A stretch of DNA of 13,075 nt from Candidatus Methanoprimaticola hominis (lineage in GTDB: Archaea > Thermoplasmatota > Thermoplasmata > Methanomassiliicoccales > Methanomethylophilaceae), in contig LVVU01000031.1 in the NCBI GenBank assembly GCA_006954465.1, positions 377 to 13,451 on the forward strand, in the 5' to 3' direction. Shown one piece after another: positions 1-7,188 of the stretch. The translations under genes were made by a program, and so were the position numbers. Each line of letters begins with the position of its first letter. The stretch's first letter is position 1. A model generated the notes under the pieces. It made no database searches and was not told where the DNA came from. It saw only the letters and a program-made list of their open reading frames with translations.

Positions 1-51
1 GTCATGGGCCGCATCCGCGACGGAAGGTACGACCACCGCAGGTACGAGTGA
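1..51 (+). CDS. 3' end of an unidentified protein-coding gene (partial)
   Basis: Frame 1 reads without a stop from the window edge to a TGA at 49–51 and encodes about 16 residues (VMGRIRDGRYDHRRYE). All sense codons except one end in G or C, which matches the strong third-position GC preference of the real genes here; the other two forward frames do not show this. The tail is short, basic and tyrosine-rich, and gives no family assignment. It lies on the same strand as the FGGY kinase, 64 nt upstream, so the two could be co-transcribed. Confidence 0.5.
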   Translation, partial: VMGRIRDGRYDHRRYE

Positions 52-78
52 CCTACCAGGAAAATAGGTCTCCGCCAA

Positions 79-95
79 CATTCATCATATCGACG
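79..95 (+). promoter_or_regulatory. Possible box A promoter of the FGGY kinase
   Basis: An AT-rich stretch, ttcatcatatc, is centred about 27 nt before the GTG at 116. That spacing would give a leaderless or nearly leaderless transcript, consistent with no ribosome binding site. The match to a TATA consensus is weak. Confidence 0.25.
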
Positions 96-115
96 GACCT
101 GCGAGTCCCGATAAC

Positions 116-1654
116 GTGAGCGGAAGGTACTATCTCGGCTTCGATGCGGGAACACAGAGCGTCAAGGTCGCCGTCTACGATGAATCGATGGAATGCGTCG
201 CAGAGGCGTCCCATCAGACGACGATAAGGTATCCCGGACCCCGCAGGGTCGAGATGGACCCCGACGAATATCTCGCTCTGACGGTCAGGGGTATGGCGGA
301 ATGCTCCCGTCAGATGACCGACAAGGGGCTGGACCCCCATGGGATCAGAGCGATCATGGGGGACGGGATCATCTGCGGGATAACCGTCGTCGATGACAAC
401 GGCGATTCGATCTCCCCGTACATCAATTATCTCGATTCCCGTACCCAGGAGGATGCCGATTCGATAAACGCCCGGGGTCTGGACATTTGGGGGGAGGAGA
501 CTGGGAACGCCGACGCCAGCTGCATGTTCCCCGCGCTGTTCGCCAGGTGGTTCATGGATAGGAGCGTCGATGCGAAGGAGCGCGGCGCCAAGTTCGTCCA
601 CAATGCTCCGTACATCCTGATGCATCTCGCCGGGATGAATGCCTCCGATGCGTTCATCGATCAGGGAGCGATGTCAGGATGGGGTCTCGGATACGATGTC
701 CTCAGGAAGAAATGGTCAGACGAGCAGCTCTCGATCCTCGGCATCGACAAGGGCATGATGCCCCGCATCGTGAAGCCCTGGGATGTGATAGGCCATCTGA
801 CGTCCGAGATCGCAGAGGCCACTGGCCTCCGTGCGGGAACCCCCGTGTGCGGAGGTGCCGGCGACACGATGCAGTCCATGCTGGGATGCGGGATGTTCCA
901 TCCCGGACAGGCAGCCGACATCGCGGGAACCTGCGCCATGTTCTGTGTCTCCACCGACGGCATCGTTCCGGAGCTTAGCAGCCACGGCAAGGGGCTCATA
1001 TTCAACAGCGGGTCGCTGGACGACTCGTACTTCTACTGGGGCTTCATCCGTACCGGAGGCCTTTCGCTCAGATGGTTCAAGGACAGCGTATACGGCGGCG
1101 ACGTCGGCTACAGGGAGCTGAGCGCGGATGCTTCGAAGGTCCCTGCGGGATCGAGAGGAGTCACGTTCTTGCCCTATCTCACGGGCGGATACGGGAAGGA
1201 GACCGATGCCAGCGGCGCATTCCTCAACATGACCCTCGACACCGATCGCGGGACCCTCTGGAGGGCCGTTCTGGAAGCCATAGGCTATGATTACATCGGC
1301 GTCACCGACGAGTACCGTACCGCCGGGGTGGATCTCAGCCGGATAACCATCGCCGAGGGCGGAAGCACCGATGATGTCTGGAATCAGATCAAGTCGGATA
1401 TGATCGGTAGCGATGCGGTCGTCATGAAGACGCGCGGAGGAGCCATCCTCACGGATTGCGCCATGGCGGCATACGCCGCAGGCGATTACGACGATCTCGT
1501 TGGAAGGCTGTCCGATGCGGCGCAGGTGGACAGGTCCTTCTCGCCGGATGCGGGGAATACGAGGCTGTATCGCAGCCTCTACGATTCCCGCAGGAGCATA
1601 ATGGAGAGCATGCTGCCCGTGTTCTCCACGCTGAAGGGCATGAGCGGGCAGTGA
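116..1654 (+). CDS. FGGY-family carbohydrate kinase (xylulokinase-like)
   Basis: Predicted cytosolic ATP-dependent sugar or polyol kinase of 512 residues, close to the usual FGGY length of about 490–520. The N-terminal FGGY domain opens with YYLGFDAGTQSVK (the phosphate-1 loop, residues 5–17). A DSRTQ segment follows near residue 105, in the position of the xylulokinase sugar-binding region. The hinge and catalytic segment CGGAGDTMQSMLG puts the likely general-base Asp at residue 250. The C-terminal domain has IAGTCAMF and an adenosine-binding GGSTDDVWNQIKSD from residue 415. The GTG start at 116 is the first start codon after an in-frame TAG at 65–67 and falls exactly at the conserved N-terminus; no Shine-Dalgarno is visible. 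The family match is clear, but the substrate (xylulose, ribulose, erythritol or other) cannot be read from sequence and no sugar isomerase or transporter is nearby. It converges with the aromatic operon. Confidence 0.85.
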   Translation: MSGRYYLGFDAGTQSVKVAVYDESMECVAEASHQTTIRYPGPRRVEMDPDEYLALTVRGMAECSRQMTDKGLDPHGIRAIMGDGIICGITVVDDNGDSISPYINYLDSRTQEDADSINARGLDIWGEETGNADASCMFPALFARWFMDRSVDAKERGAKFVHNAPYILMHLAGMNASDAFIDQGAMSGWGLGYDVLRKKWSDEQLSILGIDKGMMPRIVKPWDVIGHLTSEIAEATGLRAGTPVCGGAGDTMQSMLGCGMFHPGQAADIAGTCAMFCVSTDGIVPELSSHGKGLIFNSGSLDDSYFYWGFIRTGGLSLRWFKDSVYGGDVGYRELSADASKVPAGSRGVTFLPYLTGGYGKETDASGAFLNMTLDTDRGTLWRAVLEAIGYDYIGVTDEYRTAGVDLSRITIAEGGSTDDVWNQIKSDMIGSDAVVMKTRGGAILTDCAMAAYAAGDYDDLVGRLSDAAQVDRSFSPDAGNTRLYRSLYDSRRSIMESMLPVFSTLKGMSGQ

Positions 1655-1660
1655 GCCCGC
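1644..1660. terminator. GC hairpin between convergent genes
   Basis: GCGGGC (1644–1649) and GCCCGC (1655–1660) form a six-pair stem around the kinase stop codon, 10 nt from the tyrA stop on the other strand. There is no T-tract on either side, so it is at best a weak bidirectional terminator or transcript-end stabiliser. Confidence 0.3.
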
Positions 1661-1669
1661 CCTTCCCGG

Positions 1670-2725
1670 TCAGCCGGTGAAGTACTCGCGTCCGCGGTCC
1701 ATCAGGGTCTTGAACGCCTTGGGGTCGTCGCTGAGGGCCGCCTGTACGACGTCATGCACCGCACGGTCGAACTCCTTCAGCATGTTTTCCCTGGTGGAGT
1801 TCATGTGCTGTATCTCGTAGTAGAGATTGGGGTCTTCCAGCGCGACCGATTTGTTCGTGTCCATCATCTTCTCGAACGTCGTCGAGGCGACGGATTTCAT
1901 GTCGCTGAATGGCACGCCGCTCCTCTCCAGAGCGGTGAAGAACGCTATGTTGACCGCGTGGCTCAGCCCGAGGACGTAGGACATGTACATGTCGTGCTCC
2001 TCGACGGGCATGATGCGGATGTTGGCGCCGTGGTTGTCCAGCAGCTCCAGCGTCTCGTCGACGGCATCCTTCGATCCGCAGTCGCAGAGGACCACGTTGC
2101 GGTTGTACATCGATTTGGCCGAAGGCCCGAACATCGGATGGACGGAGCAGACCTTCCTCTTGCGACCCAGCTCCCTCACGGTCTCGAGGAAGGGCGATTT
2201 GAGGGATGCGATGTCGAAGATCAGGGTATCGGGTCCGCAGATCGTGTCCAGCTTCCTGAGCATGTCCTCGGTGCGCGAGATGGGGATCGATACGATGACG
2301 ACATCCGCCCATTTCGCATCCTCGACGGTGAGTCCGTTGCCTGCTGAAGGGTCGATTATGTCGACGCGATGGCCGGATCTCGCAAGCATCTCCGACATCC
2401 AGCGGCCCATCTTCCCGTATCCGCCTATGATTGCGACATGCCTTGTCTTGGCAGCGGGCCTCGGCAGCGATGCCTGGACCTCGATCGACTCCTGCATGAG
2501 TATCCTGCAGATGCTCTCCGCATAGACGGGGCTCATGCCGTTCTCCAGGGCGAATCCCCTGTAACGGTCGACGACGTTGTTCTCCTGGGCGATGTTGCGC
2601 ACAGCCGCTCCTGTCCTGACCTTGTCCTCGCCGACCATCTTCGCCAGCTCGAGCCTCCTCTTCATGAGTTCGAGGAGCTGTCTGTCGATGTCGCCGATCT
2701 CTTTCCTGATATATTCGAGTTCCAT
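1670..2725 (-). CDS. tyrA: Chorismate mutase / prephenate dehydrogenase fusion
   Basis: Bifunctional cytosolic enzyme of 351 residues that rearranges chorismate to prephenate, then oxidatively decarboxylates it with NAD(P)+ to 4-hydroxyphenylpyruvate, the precursor of tyrosine. Residues 1–85 form an AroQ-type chorismate mutase helix bundle (IRKEIGDIDRQLLELMKRR, then conserved KVRTG). Residues 95 to the end are the TyrA dehydrogenase: a dinucleotide loop GGYGKMG at 101–107 and SVHPMFGP, with H196 at the position of the catalytic histidine. The ATG at 2725 was chosen because it opens the conserved mutase helix and has a GAGGGGAT ribosome binding site 4 nt upstream. The longer reading frame upstream is a shadow of aroC. 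The start lies 64 nt inside aroC. Last gene of the aromatic operon; only the tyrosine branch is represented, with no prephenate dehydratase in view. Confidence 0.93.
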   Translation of the reverse strand: MELEYIRKEIGDIDRQLLELMKRRLELAKMVGEDKVRTGAAVRNIAQENNVVDRYRGFALENGMSPVYAESICRILMQESIEVQASLPRPAAKTRHVAIIGGYGKMGRWMSEMLARSGHRVDIIDPSAGNGLTVEDAKWADVVIVSIPISRTEDMLRKLDTICGPDTLIFDIASLKSPFLETVRELGRKRKVCSVHPMFGPSAKSMYNRNVVLCDCGSKDAVDETLELLDNHGANIRIMPVEEHDMYMSYVLGLSHAVNIAFFTALERSGVPFSDMKSVASTTFEKMMDTNKSVALEDPNLYYEIQHMNSTRENMLKEFDRAVHDVVQAALSDDPKAFKTLMDRGREYFTG

Positions 2726-3786
2726 CGGAATCCCCTCATGATCTGGTCGACGACGGTCAGAGCGGCCATCGCCTCCACCACGGCGACGGCTCTCGGGACG
2801 ATGCACGGATCGTGTCTCCCCTCTACCGTCACGGTGTCGTTTTCCTCCGTCCTGAGGTTGACGGTGTCCTGCTCCAGCTCTATGGAGGGAGTGGGTTTGA
2901 ACGCTGTCCTGAATACGACGGGTGCACCGTCGCACATGCCGCCGACGATGCCTCCCATGTGGTTGCTCTTGGTGACTATGCGGCCATCCTCCATGCGGTA
3001 GCCGTCGTTGGACTCGGAGCCGCGCATCCGTGCCAACCCGAATCCGTCGCCGAACTCCACGCCCTTGCAGGCAGGGATGCCGAACATGGCCTTCGCCAGC
3101 TCGGCGTCGAGGGCTTCGAACCATATCCCTCCGAATCCTATCGGAAGGCCGGTGATGATGCATTCCACCACGCCTCCGACGCTGTCCTTGTCTGCACCTG
3201 TCTCCTCGATGAGGGCGCGCATGGAGTCATCCAGCTCCTTCGTGCAGGCGCGCGTGGCGAACCTGCGGGATCCGTACGCATCCTCGGCGGAACGGGGAGA
3301 TCCGTCCTGCACAGAGCCTACGGACCTGGTGAAGGCGTCCACTCTGATGCCGTCCTCTGCGAGGATCTGCTTGGCTATCGCGCCTGCGGCCACTATGGCC
3401 GCGGTGAGCCTCCCGGAGAACTGTCCGCTGCCGCGGAGGTCGTGGTCGGGGAACTTCAGTAGAGCAGGCAGGTCGGCATGTCCCGGACGGGGCGTGTCGT
3501 AGAATTTCATGTACTTCGATCCGTCCGTGTCGCCGTTGGCGATCTTCAGGAGGATGGGCTGTCCTGTGGCCTTCCCGTCCATCACGCCCTGCGTCAATTC
3601 GACTGCATCGGCTTCTCTGCGAGGCGTCCCTATCTTCCCGGTGGGCTTCCTGAGGGCCATCTCCGAGGCGATCATCCCCTCGTCGATCGGTGTTCCGGCG
3701 GGGACGCCTTCCAGCACCCCTCCGACGAAGGGTCCGTGGCTTTTGCCGAACAGTGTGAACCTGAATCTCTTCCCGGTCTCGTACAT
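2662..3786 (-). CDS. aroC: Chorismate synthase
   Basis: Catalyses the last step to chorismate: anti-1,4 elimination of phosphate from EPSP, needing reduced FMN. At 374 residues it is within the usual 350–400. It has the N-terminal FGKSHGPFVGG motif (H17), RPGHADLPALLKF near residues 100–112, a phosphate/flavin segment RGSGQFSGRLTAAIVAAGAIAKQ at 118–140, and a C-terminal RGSESND / NHMGGIVGG / KPTPSI series. The 118–140 segment differs from the GGGRSSARETA form of many bacteria and archaea and resembles a variant I recall from Clostridia. The ATG start has a GAGGTGAT site 3 nt upstream and overlaps the aroA stop as TGATG. The last 20 codons run out of frame over the tyrA start and give a Ser/Thr-rich tail (GKRSATSTDSSSNS) with no counterpart in typical AroC. 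Confidence 0.93.
   Translation of the reverse strand: MYETGKRFRFTLFGKSHGPFVGGVLEGVPAGTPIDEGMIASEMALRKPTGKIGTPRREADAVELTQGVMDGKATGQPILLKIANGDTDGSKYMKFYDTPRPGHADLPALLKFPDHDLRGSGQFSGRLTAAIVAAGAIAKQILAEDGIRVDAFTRSVGSVQDGSPRSAEDAYGSRRFATRACTKELDDSMRALIEETGADKDSVGGVVECIITGLPIGFGGIWFEALDAELAKAMFGIPACKGVEFGDGFGLARMRGSESNDGYRMEDGRIVTKSNHMGGIVGGMCDGAPVVFRTAFKPTPSIELEQDTVNLRTEENDTVTVEGRHDPCIVPRAVAVVEAMAALTVVDQIMRGFRWNSNISGKRSATSTDSSSNS
2730..2737 (-). promoter_or_regulatory. Ribosome binding site of tyrA inside aroC
   Basis: GAGGGGAT on the minus strand, 4 nt before the tyrA ATG at 2725, lies within aroC codons for the MRGF segment. It decides the overlapping tyrA start and argues that the 64-nt gene overlap is real. 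Confidence 0.7.
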
Positions 3787-5048
3787 CACATCACCTCGGA
3801 TGACAGTCCGATCGATGCTATGGACGCGGGAAAATCCGGATAGGAGACCGCGGCGCATTCCGGGTCGTCCATGATCACTGGTCCGTCGCAGACGATGGAA
3901 GCGACGGCAGCGGACATCATGATCCGATGGTCGCCGTGGTGCTCCACCGTTCCGCCCTTGAGCTTCTCCACACCGTGAATTATGCAGCCGTCCTCCGTGC
4001 CCTCGGCATCTCCTCCGAGAGCGTTGATCATACGGACGGTGGTCTCGATCCTGTCGCTCTCCTTGAACCTGAGCTGAGGCGCCCCGTAGAGCCTGCTGTC
4101 GCCTTCTGCGGTGCTGAGGAGGACCGCGGTTATCGGGAACAGGTCCGGGACGGTGCCCATGTCGATCTCGCATCCTTTCAGTTCCTTTCTGGACACCACG
4201 GCCTCGCGTCCGGAGAACGAGACTTCCGCGCCGACCGTTCTCAGGATGTCGATGATGGCCTTGTCCCCCTGCGGATCCGCAGGGTCCATGCCGCCGACGG
4301 TGCAGCGTCCGCCCAGAGCGGCGGCAACCATGGGGAAGGCGGCCGATGAGAAGTCCGCCGGGACGGAATAATCGCAAGGGCTGTATCCGGTGCCGCCGGG
4401 GATCGTGAAGACGTCGCCGTCGCGTACCGGCGATGCCCCGAAGAGCCTCATCATATGCGTCGTGACGTCCAGGTACGGAGCGGAGACGATGCCTCCCTCG
4501 ATGGTTATCACGGAGTCGTTCTTCAGCATGGGGGCTGCGAGCATCAGCGATGTGATGAACTGGGAGCTGACGTTCCCCCTGATCGAGACGGGTCCTCCCT
4601 TGTTCGGTCCTTGGACGGTCACCGGAGGGAATCCGTTGTCGGATGAGCAGGACACCCCGCAAGATGACAGCGCGTCGAGGAGAGGGCCCATGGGTCTCTT
4701 CTTCAGCGATTCGTCGCCCGTTATGGTGACGGGGCGGTCGAACATGGAGCAGATCCCGGTGAACAGCCTCATCGTGGTACCGGAGTTCTTGGCATCTACC
4801 GCGATCGACGGTGCGGACAGATCCCCGCCGTCGATGGTGGCCTTGGCTCCATCGAGCGATACCGATGCGCCCATCGCTCTGCACGCATCGATTGTGGCGA
4901 GCGTGTCGGCGGACAGGAGGCAGTTGTCGATGACGGATCTCCCCTTCGCCATGGAGGCGAGGAAGAGCGCCCTGTGGGTATGGCTCTTGGACGGAGGCGG
5001 GGAGATGTCTCCCGCTATGCTTCCGCCGTGGAATTGTATGGTGGTCAT
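3786..5048 (-). CDS. aroA: 3-phosphoshikimate 1-carboxyvinyltransferase (EPSP synthase)
   Basis: Transfers the enolpyruvyl group of PEP to shikimate 3-phosphate, the sixth step of the pathway. At 420 residues it is normal family length. Visible motifs in order: PPPSKSHTHRALFLAS at 17–32 with the substrate-binding KS pair (K21, S22); NSGTTMRLFTGI at 88–99, the PEP loop; VPDLFPITAVLL with the catalytic Asp; LRFKESDRIE; and HHGDHRIMMSAA. All signature residues appear intact. The ATG at 5048 overlaps the shikimate kinase stop as ATGA, with GAGGTG about 6 nt upstream. The stop overlaps the aroC start by one base (TGATG), so translational coupling in both directions is likely. Confidence 0.96.
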   Translation of the reverse strand: MTTIQFHGGSIAGDISPPPSKSHTHRALFLASMAKGRSVIDNCLLSADTLATIDACRAMGASVSLDGAKATIDGGDLSAPSIAVDAKNSGTTMRLFTGICSMFDRPVTITGDESLKKRPMGPLLDALSSCGVSCSSDNGFPPVTVQGPNKGGPVSIRGNVSSQFITSLMLAAPMLKNDSVITIEGGIVSAPYLDVTTHMMRLFGASPVRDGDVFTIPGGTGYSPCDYSVPADFSSAAFPMVAAALGGRCTVGGMDPADPQGDKAIIDILRTVGAEVSFSGREAVVSRKELKGCEIDMGTVPDLFPITAVLLSTAEGDSRLYGAPQLRFKESDRIETTVRMINALGGDAEGTEDGCIIHGVEKLKGGTVEHHGDHRIMMSAAVASIVCDGPVIMDDPECAAVSYPDFPASIASIGLSSEVM

Positions 5049-5884
5049 TGTCCGCACCTCGTGACAGTGAGAATGGTTTCCTCCGGGTCTATGCCCAGAT
5101 CGTCCGCGAACGATCTCCCGTCCCCCGAAGGGACGGCTATGGCGACGGCGGGTCCGGAGCCGGACATGCCTGCTCCGAGCGCACCCATGGACATCGCCTT
5201 CTCCGCGATGGAGTTGTCGACGCCCTGTACGGACGAGATGATCCTGCCGTTGACGGTCATGGCCCTGTACGGGTCCTCGGACGCGTAGGCTATGGCCTCG
5301 CGGATCTGCGGAGCCACGGCGTGGAGCGCTTCGATGGGCATCGTGGATTTCCTGATCTTGAATCTCGGGACGCTGATGATGATGTCGCAGGGATCGACAT
5401 CCCTGTGCTCCATGATCTCGTCCTTGGTGTTGTCCGTCATGACGAATCCTCCCAGCCCGCAACCGCAGGCGTCGTCGAAGGATCCCGTAACGGTTACCTT
5501 GGCCTCCCTGGCACAGGTCACTCCGAGTCTGATGAGATCCACCGGATCCATCTCGAATCCGATCTCGGCGAACACCGCTCTGATGATGGCGTTGCATGCG
5601 GAGCTGCTGCTCTTGAGTCCCCGGGACACGGGGATCTGGGACTCGGTCTCCAGCGTCCACCCTTCCGGTTCCGCGATCCTGGCGCGTTCATACGCCCTGC
5701 GTACGCAGATGGAGGCCATCGTCGTGTCCTCCGATTCGTCGCTCCTGATCGCGACGGTCCTGCCCTCGCCGGTCTCGGAGAAGACGGCTCTCGTCTCCAG
5801 TCCGACGCCGATCGTGGCTCCGATGCCGCACGGCATGGCGTTGATGACAGTTATCGATCCGTGGGATGTTCCGATGGATGTCAC
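5045..5884 (-). CDS. aroK: Shikimate kinase, archaeal GHMP type
   Basis: Phosphorylates shikimate to shikimate 3-phosphate with ATP. This is the GHMP-superfamily kinase of archaea, unrelated to the bacterial P-loop AroK. At 279 residues it is close to archaeal homologues. The ATP-binding motif IPVSRGLKSSSSACNAI lies at about 84–100, the third GHMP motif GALGAGMSGSGPA at 234–246, and a conserved GSFDDACGCGLGG at 134–146. Translation starts at GTG 5884: it overlaps the preceding stop as GTGA, has GAGGGGG 5 nt upstream, and upstream in-frame sequence is only the shadow of the preceding gene. Its position between shikimate dehydrogenase and EPSP synthase matches the order of reactions. Confidence 0.94.
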   Translation of the reverse strand: MTSIGTSHGSITVINAMPCGIGATIGVGLETRAVFSETGEGRTVAIRSDESEDTTMASICVRRAYERARIAEPEGWTLETESQIPVSRGLKSSSSACNAIIRAVFAEIGFEMDPVDLIRLGVTCAREAKVTVTGSFDDACGCGLGGFVMTDNTKDEIMEHRDVDPCDIIISVPRFKIRKSTMPIEALHAVAPQIREAIAYASEDPYRAMTVNGRIISSVQGVDNSIAEKAMSMGALGAGMSGSGPAVAIAVPSGDGRSFADDLGIDPEETILTVTRCGQ

Positions 5885-7188
5885 AGCTGCCCCCTCATGA
5901 CGTCGAACATGCCTCCGACCCCGGTCCATGTCTCGAAGGATGCCGCACCCTGTCCGGCGAGCATGTCCTCGCCGCGCGCGGTCCTGCAGCCCCTGGCTCT
6001 GGCATGCGCCATGAGGGGGGTCTCCTTGCCGTAGACCATGTCGAAGACGGCCTGCTCCTTCTGGATCGTCGATATGTTGATGGGATACGGACCATCCGAG
6101 TACATCCCCACGGGGGTGCAGTTGACGACGAGGTCGTACATCATCGTAGATACCGATCTCGGATCCCTGTAGGATGCTCCGAACTCGGAGGCCAGCTCCG
6201 TTCCCGAATCCCCGTTCCTCCCTGTGATCGTGATGTCGCATCCGTGCCTGTCCATGTAGTAGGCGCATGCGCGGGCGGCTCCTCCGGATCCCATGATCAG
6301 GATCCTCCGGTCCTCCGCATCGAATCCCGCCCTCTCGAGTGCAGCATGTATGCCGAGGACGTCGGTGTTGGATCCCACCAGCCTTCCGTTCTCGTTGGTC
6401 ACGGTGTTCACCGCACCGATGGCGGATGCAGCGGCATCCACGCAGTCCAGGTGGTCCATTATGGCCTGCTTGTGGGGGATGGTGACATTCATGCCCCTGA
6501 TCCCGTACCCGCGGATGACCTCGTCGATCTGCTCCAGATCGTCGGTCTCGAAGGGCAGGTATATCCCGTCGATTCCGGCGGCCTTCATGGCCGCTTCGTG
6601 CATGGCGGGGGATCTGCTCTTGGAAACGGGATTCCCCAGTATCCCTAGGATGGTGCAGTCGTCTCCCAGCTCCTCCATGCGTTCGGCGCTGAGCTGTCCG
6701 GGTGCGGTCGGTTCGCCGACGTATCCGAATGTGAATTCGTTCCCGAGCAGGGATGCGCGTATGCGGCTGACGGTGCCGAGCGCCCCCATGCCGAGGATGA
6801 CGTGCCTCCTCTTCAGGGAGGTCGCCGCGTCCAGGATGCTGACCAGGTCCCTGGGGGATCCGACCGTGAACGCGGCCTTGGCTATGTCGCAGTCCATCCC
6901 GTTCAGGATGGAGCGGATCCTCTCCGACGACGGCGTCCCCTCGAAGTCGTGATGGGATGCTACGACCGTTGCAGAAGTCTCCGGCCGAGGCTCCTCGCCT
7001 ATGTCGATGGTTCCGGAGAACCCTTCGGGAAGGATGCCCAGGTCGATCGGCCCTCTGTATGTGACGAGCAGCTCTCTTCCGGGAGCCTCGGGGACGGAGC
7101 CGAGAAGGTCGAGGCGGATCTCGACCATCTCGGTATCGCATACGTCGAAATCGGCCGCGGAACTGAGGGAGGCGCAGACTTTCATCAT
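5881..7188 (-). CDS. aroDE: Bifunctional 3-dehydroquinate dehydratase (type I) / shikimate dehydrogenase
   Basis: Fusion of 435 residues that dehydrates 3-dehydroquinate and then reduces 3-dehydroshikimate to shikimate with NADPH, the domain order seen in the plant enzyme. Residues 1–170 are a type I dehydratase: EIRLD at 23–27, LLVTYR at 40–45, ASHHDF with the probable catalytic H80, IAKAAF with the Schiff-base K104, and APGQLS at 162–167. Residues 179–435 are AroE: GILGNPVSKSRSPAMHE, NVTIPHK with catalytic K240, SNTD with D276, the NADPH loop GSGGAARA at 300–307, and NCTPVGM. The dehydratase half is short (about 170 residues against 220–250) and lacks the usual REGG after TYR. Start is ATG 7188 (ATGA overlap with the DHQ synthase stop) or the adjacent ATG 7185, which sits better after GGAG. 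Coupled to shikimate kinase by a GTGA overlap. Confidence 0.94.
   Translation of the reverse strand: MMKVCASLSSAADFDVCDTEMVEIRLDLLGSVPEAPGRELLVTYRGPIDLGILPEGFSGTIDIGEEPRPETSATVVASHHDFEGTPSSERIRSILNGMDCDIAKAAFTVGSPRDLVSILDAATSLKRRHVILGMGALGTVSRIRASLLGNEFTFGYVGEPTAPGQLSAERMEELGDDCTILGILGNPVSKSRSPAMHEAAMKAAGIDGIYLPFETDDLEQIDEVIRGYGIRGMNVTIPHKQAIMDHLDCVDAAASAIGAVNTVTNENGRLVGSNTDVLGIHAALERAGFDAEDRRILIMGSGGAARACAYYMDRHGCDITITGRNGDSGTELASEFGASYRDPRSVSTMMYDLVVNCTPVGMYSDGPYPINISTIQKEQAVFDMVYGKETPLMAHARARGCRTARGEDMLAGQGAASFETWTGVGGMFDVMRGQL
5890..5896 (-). promoter_or_regulatory. Ribosome binding site fixing the GTG start of shikimate kinase
   Basis: GAGGGGG on the minus strand, 5 nt upstream of the GTG at 5884 and inside the final codons of the dehydratase/dehydrogenase gene. 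It supports the rare-start choice and local re-initiation. Confidence 0.6.

Noticed and set aside
2662..4884. 740-codon frame that would extend aroC far upstream
   Set aside because: The extra N-terminus is an Arg/His-rich translation of aroA in another frame. The ATG at 3786, with GAGGTGAT, begins the conserved protein. The same reasoning rejects the long extensions of tyrA, aroA, the shikimate kinase and nifB.
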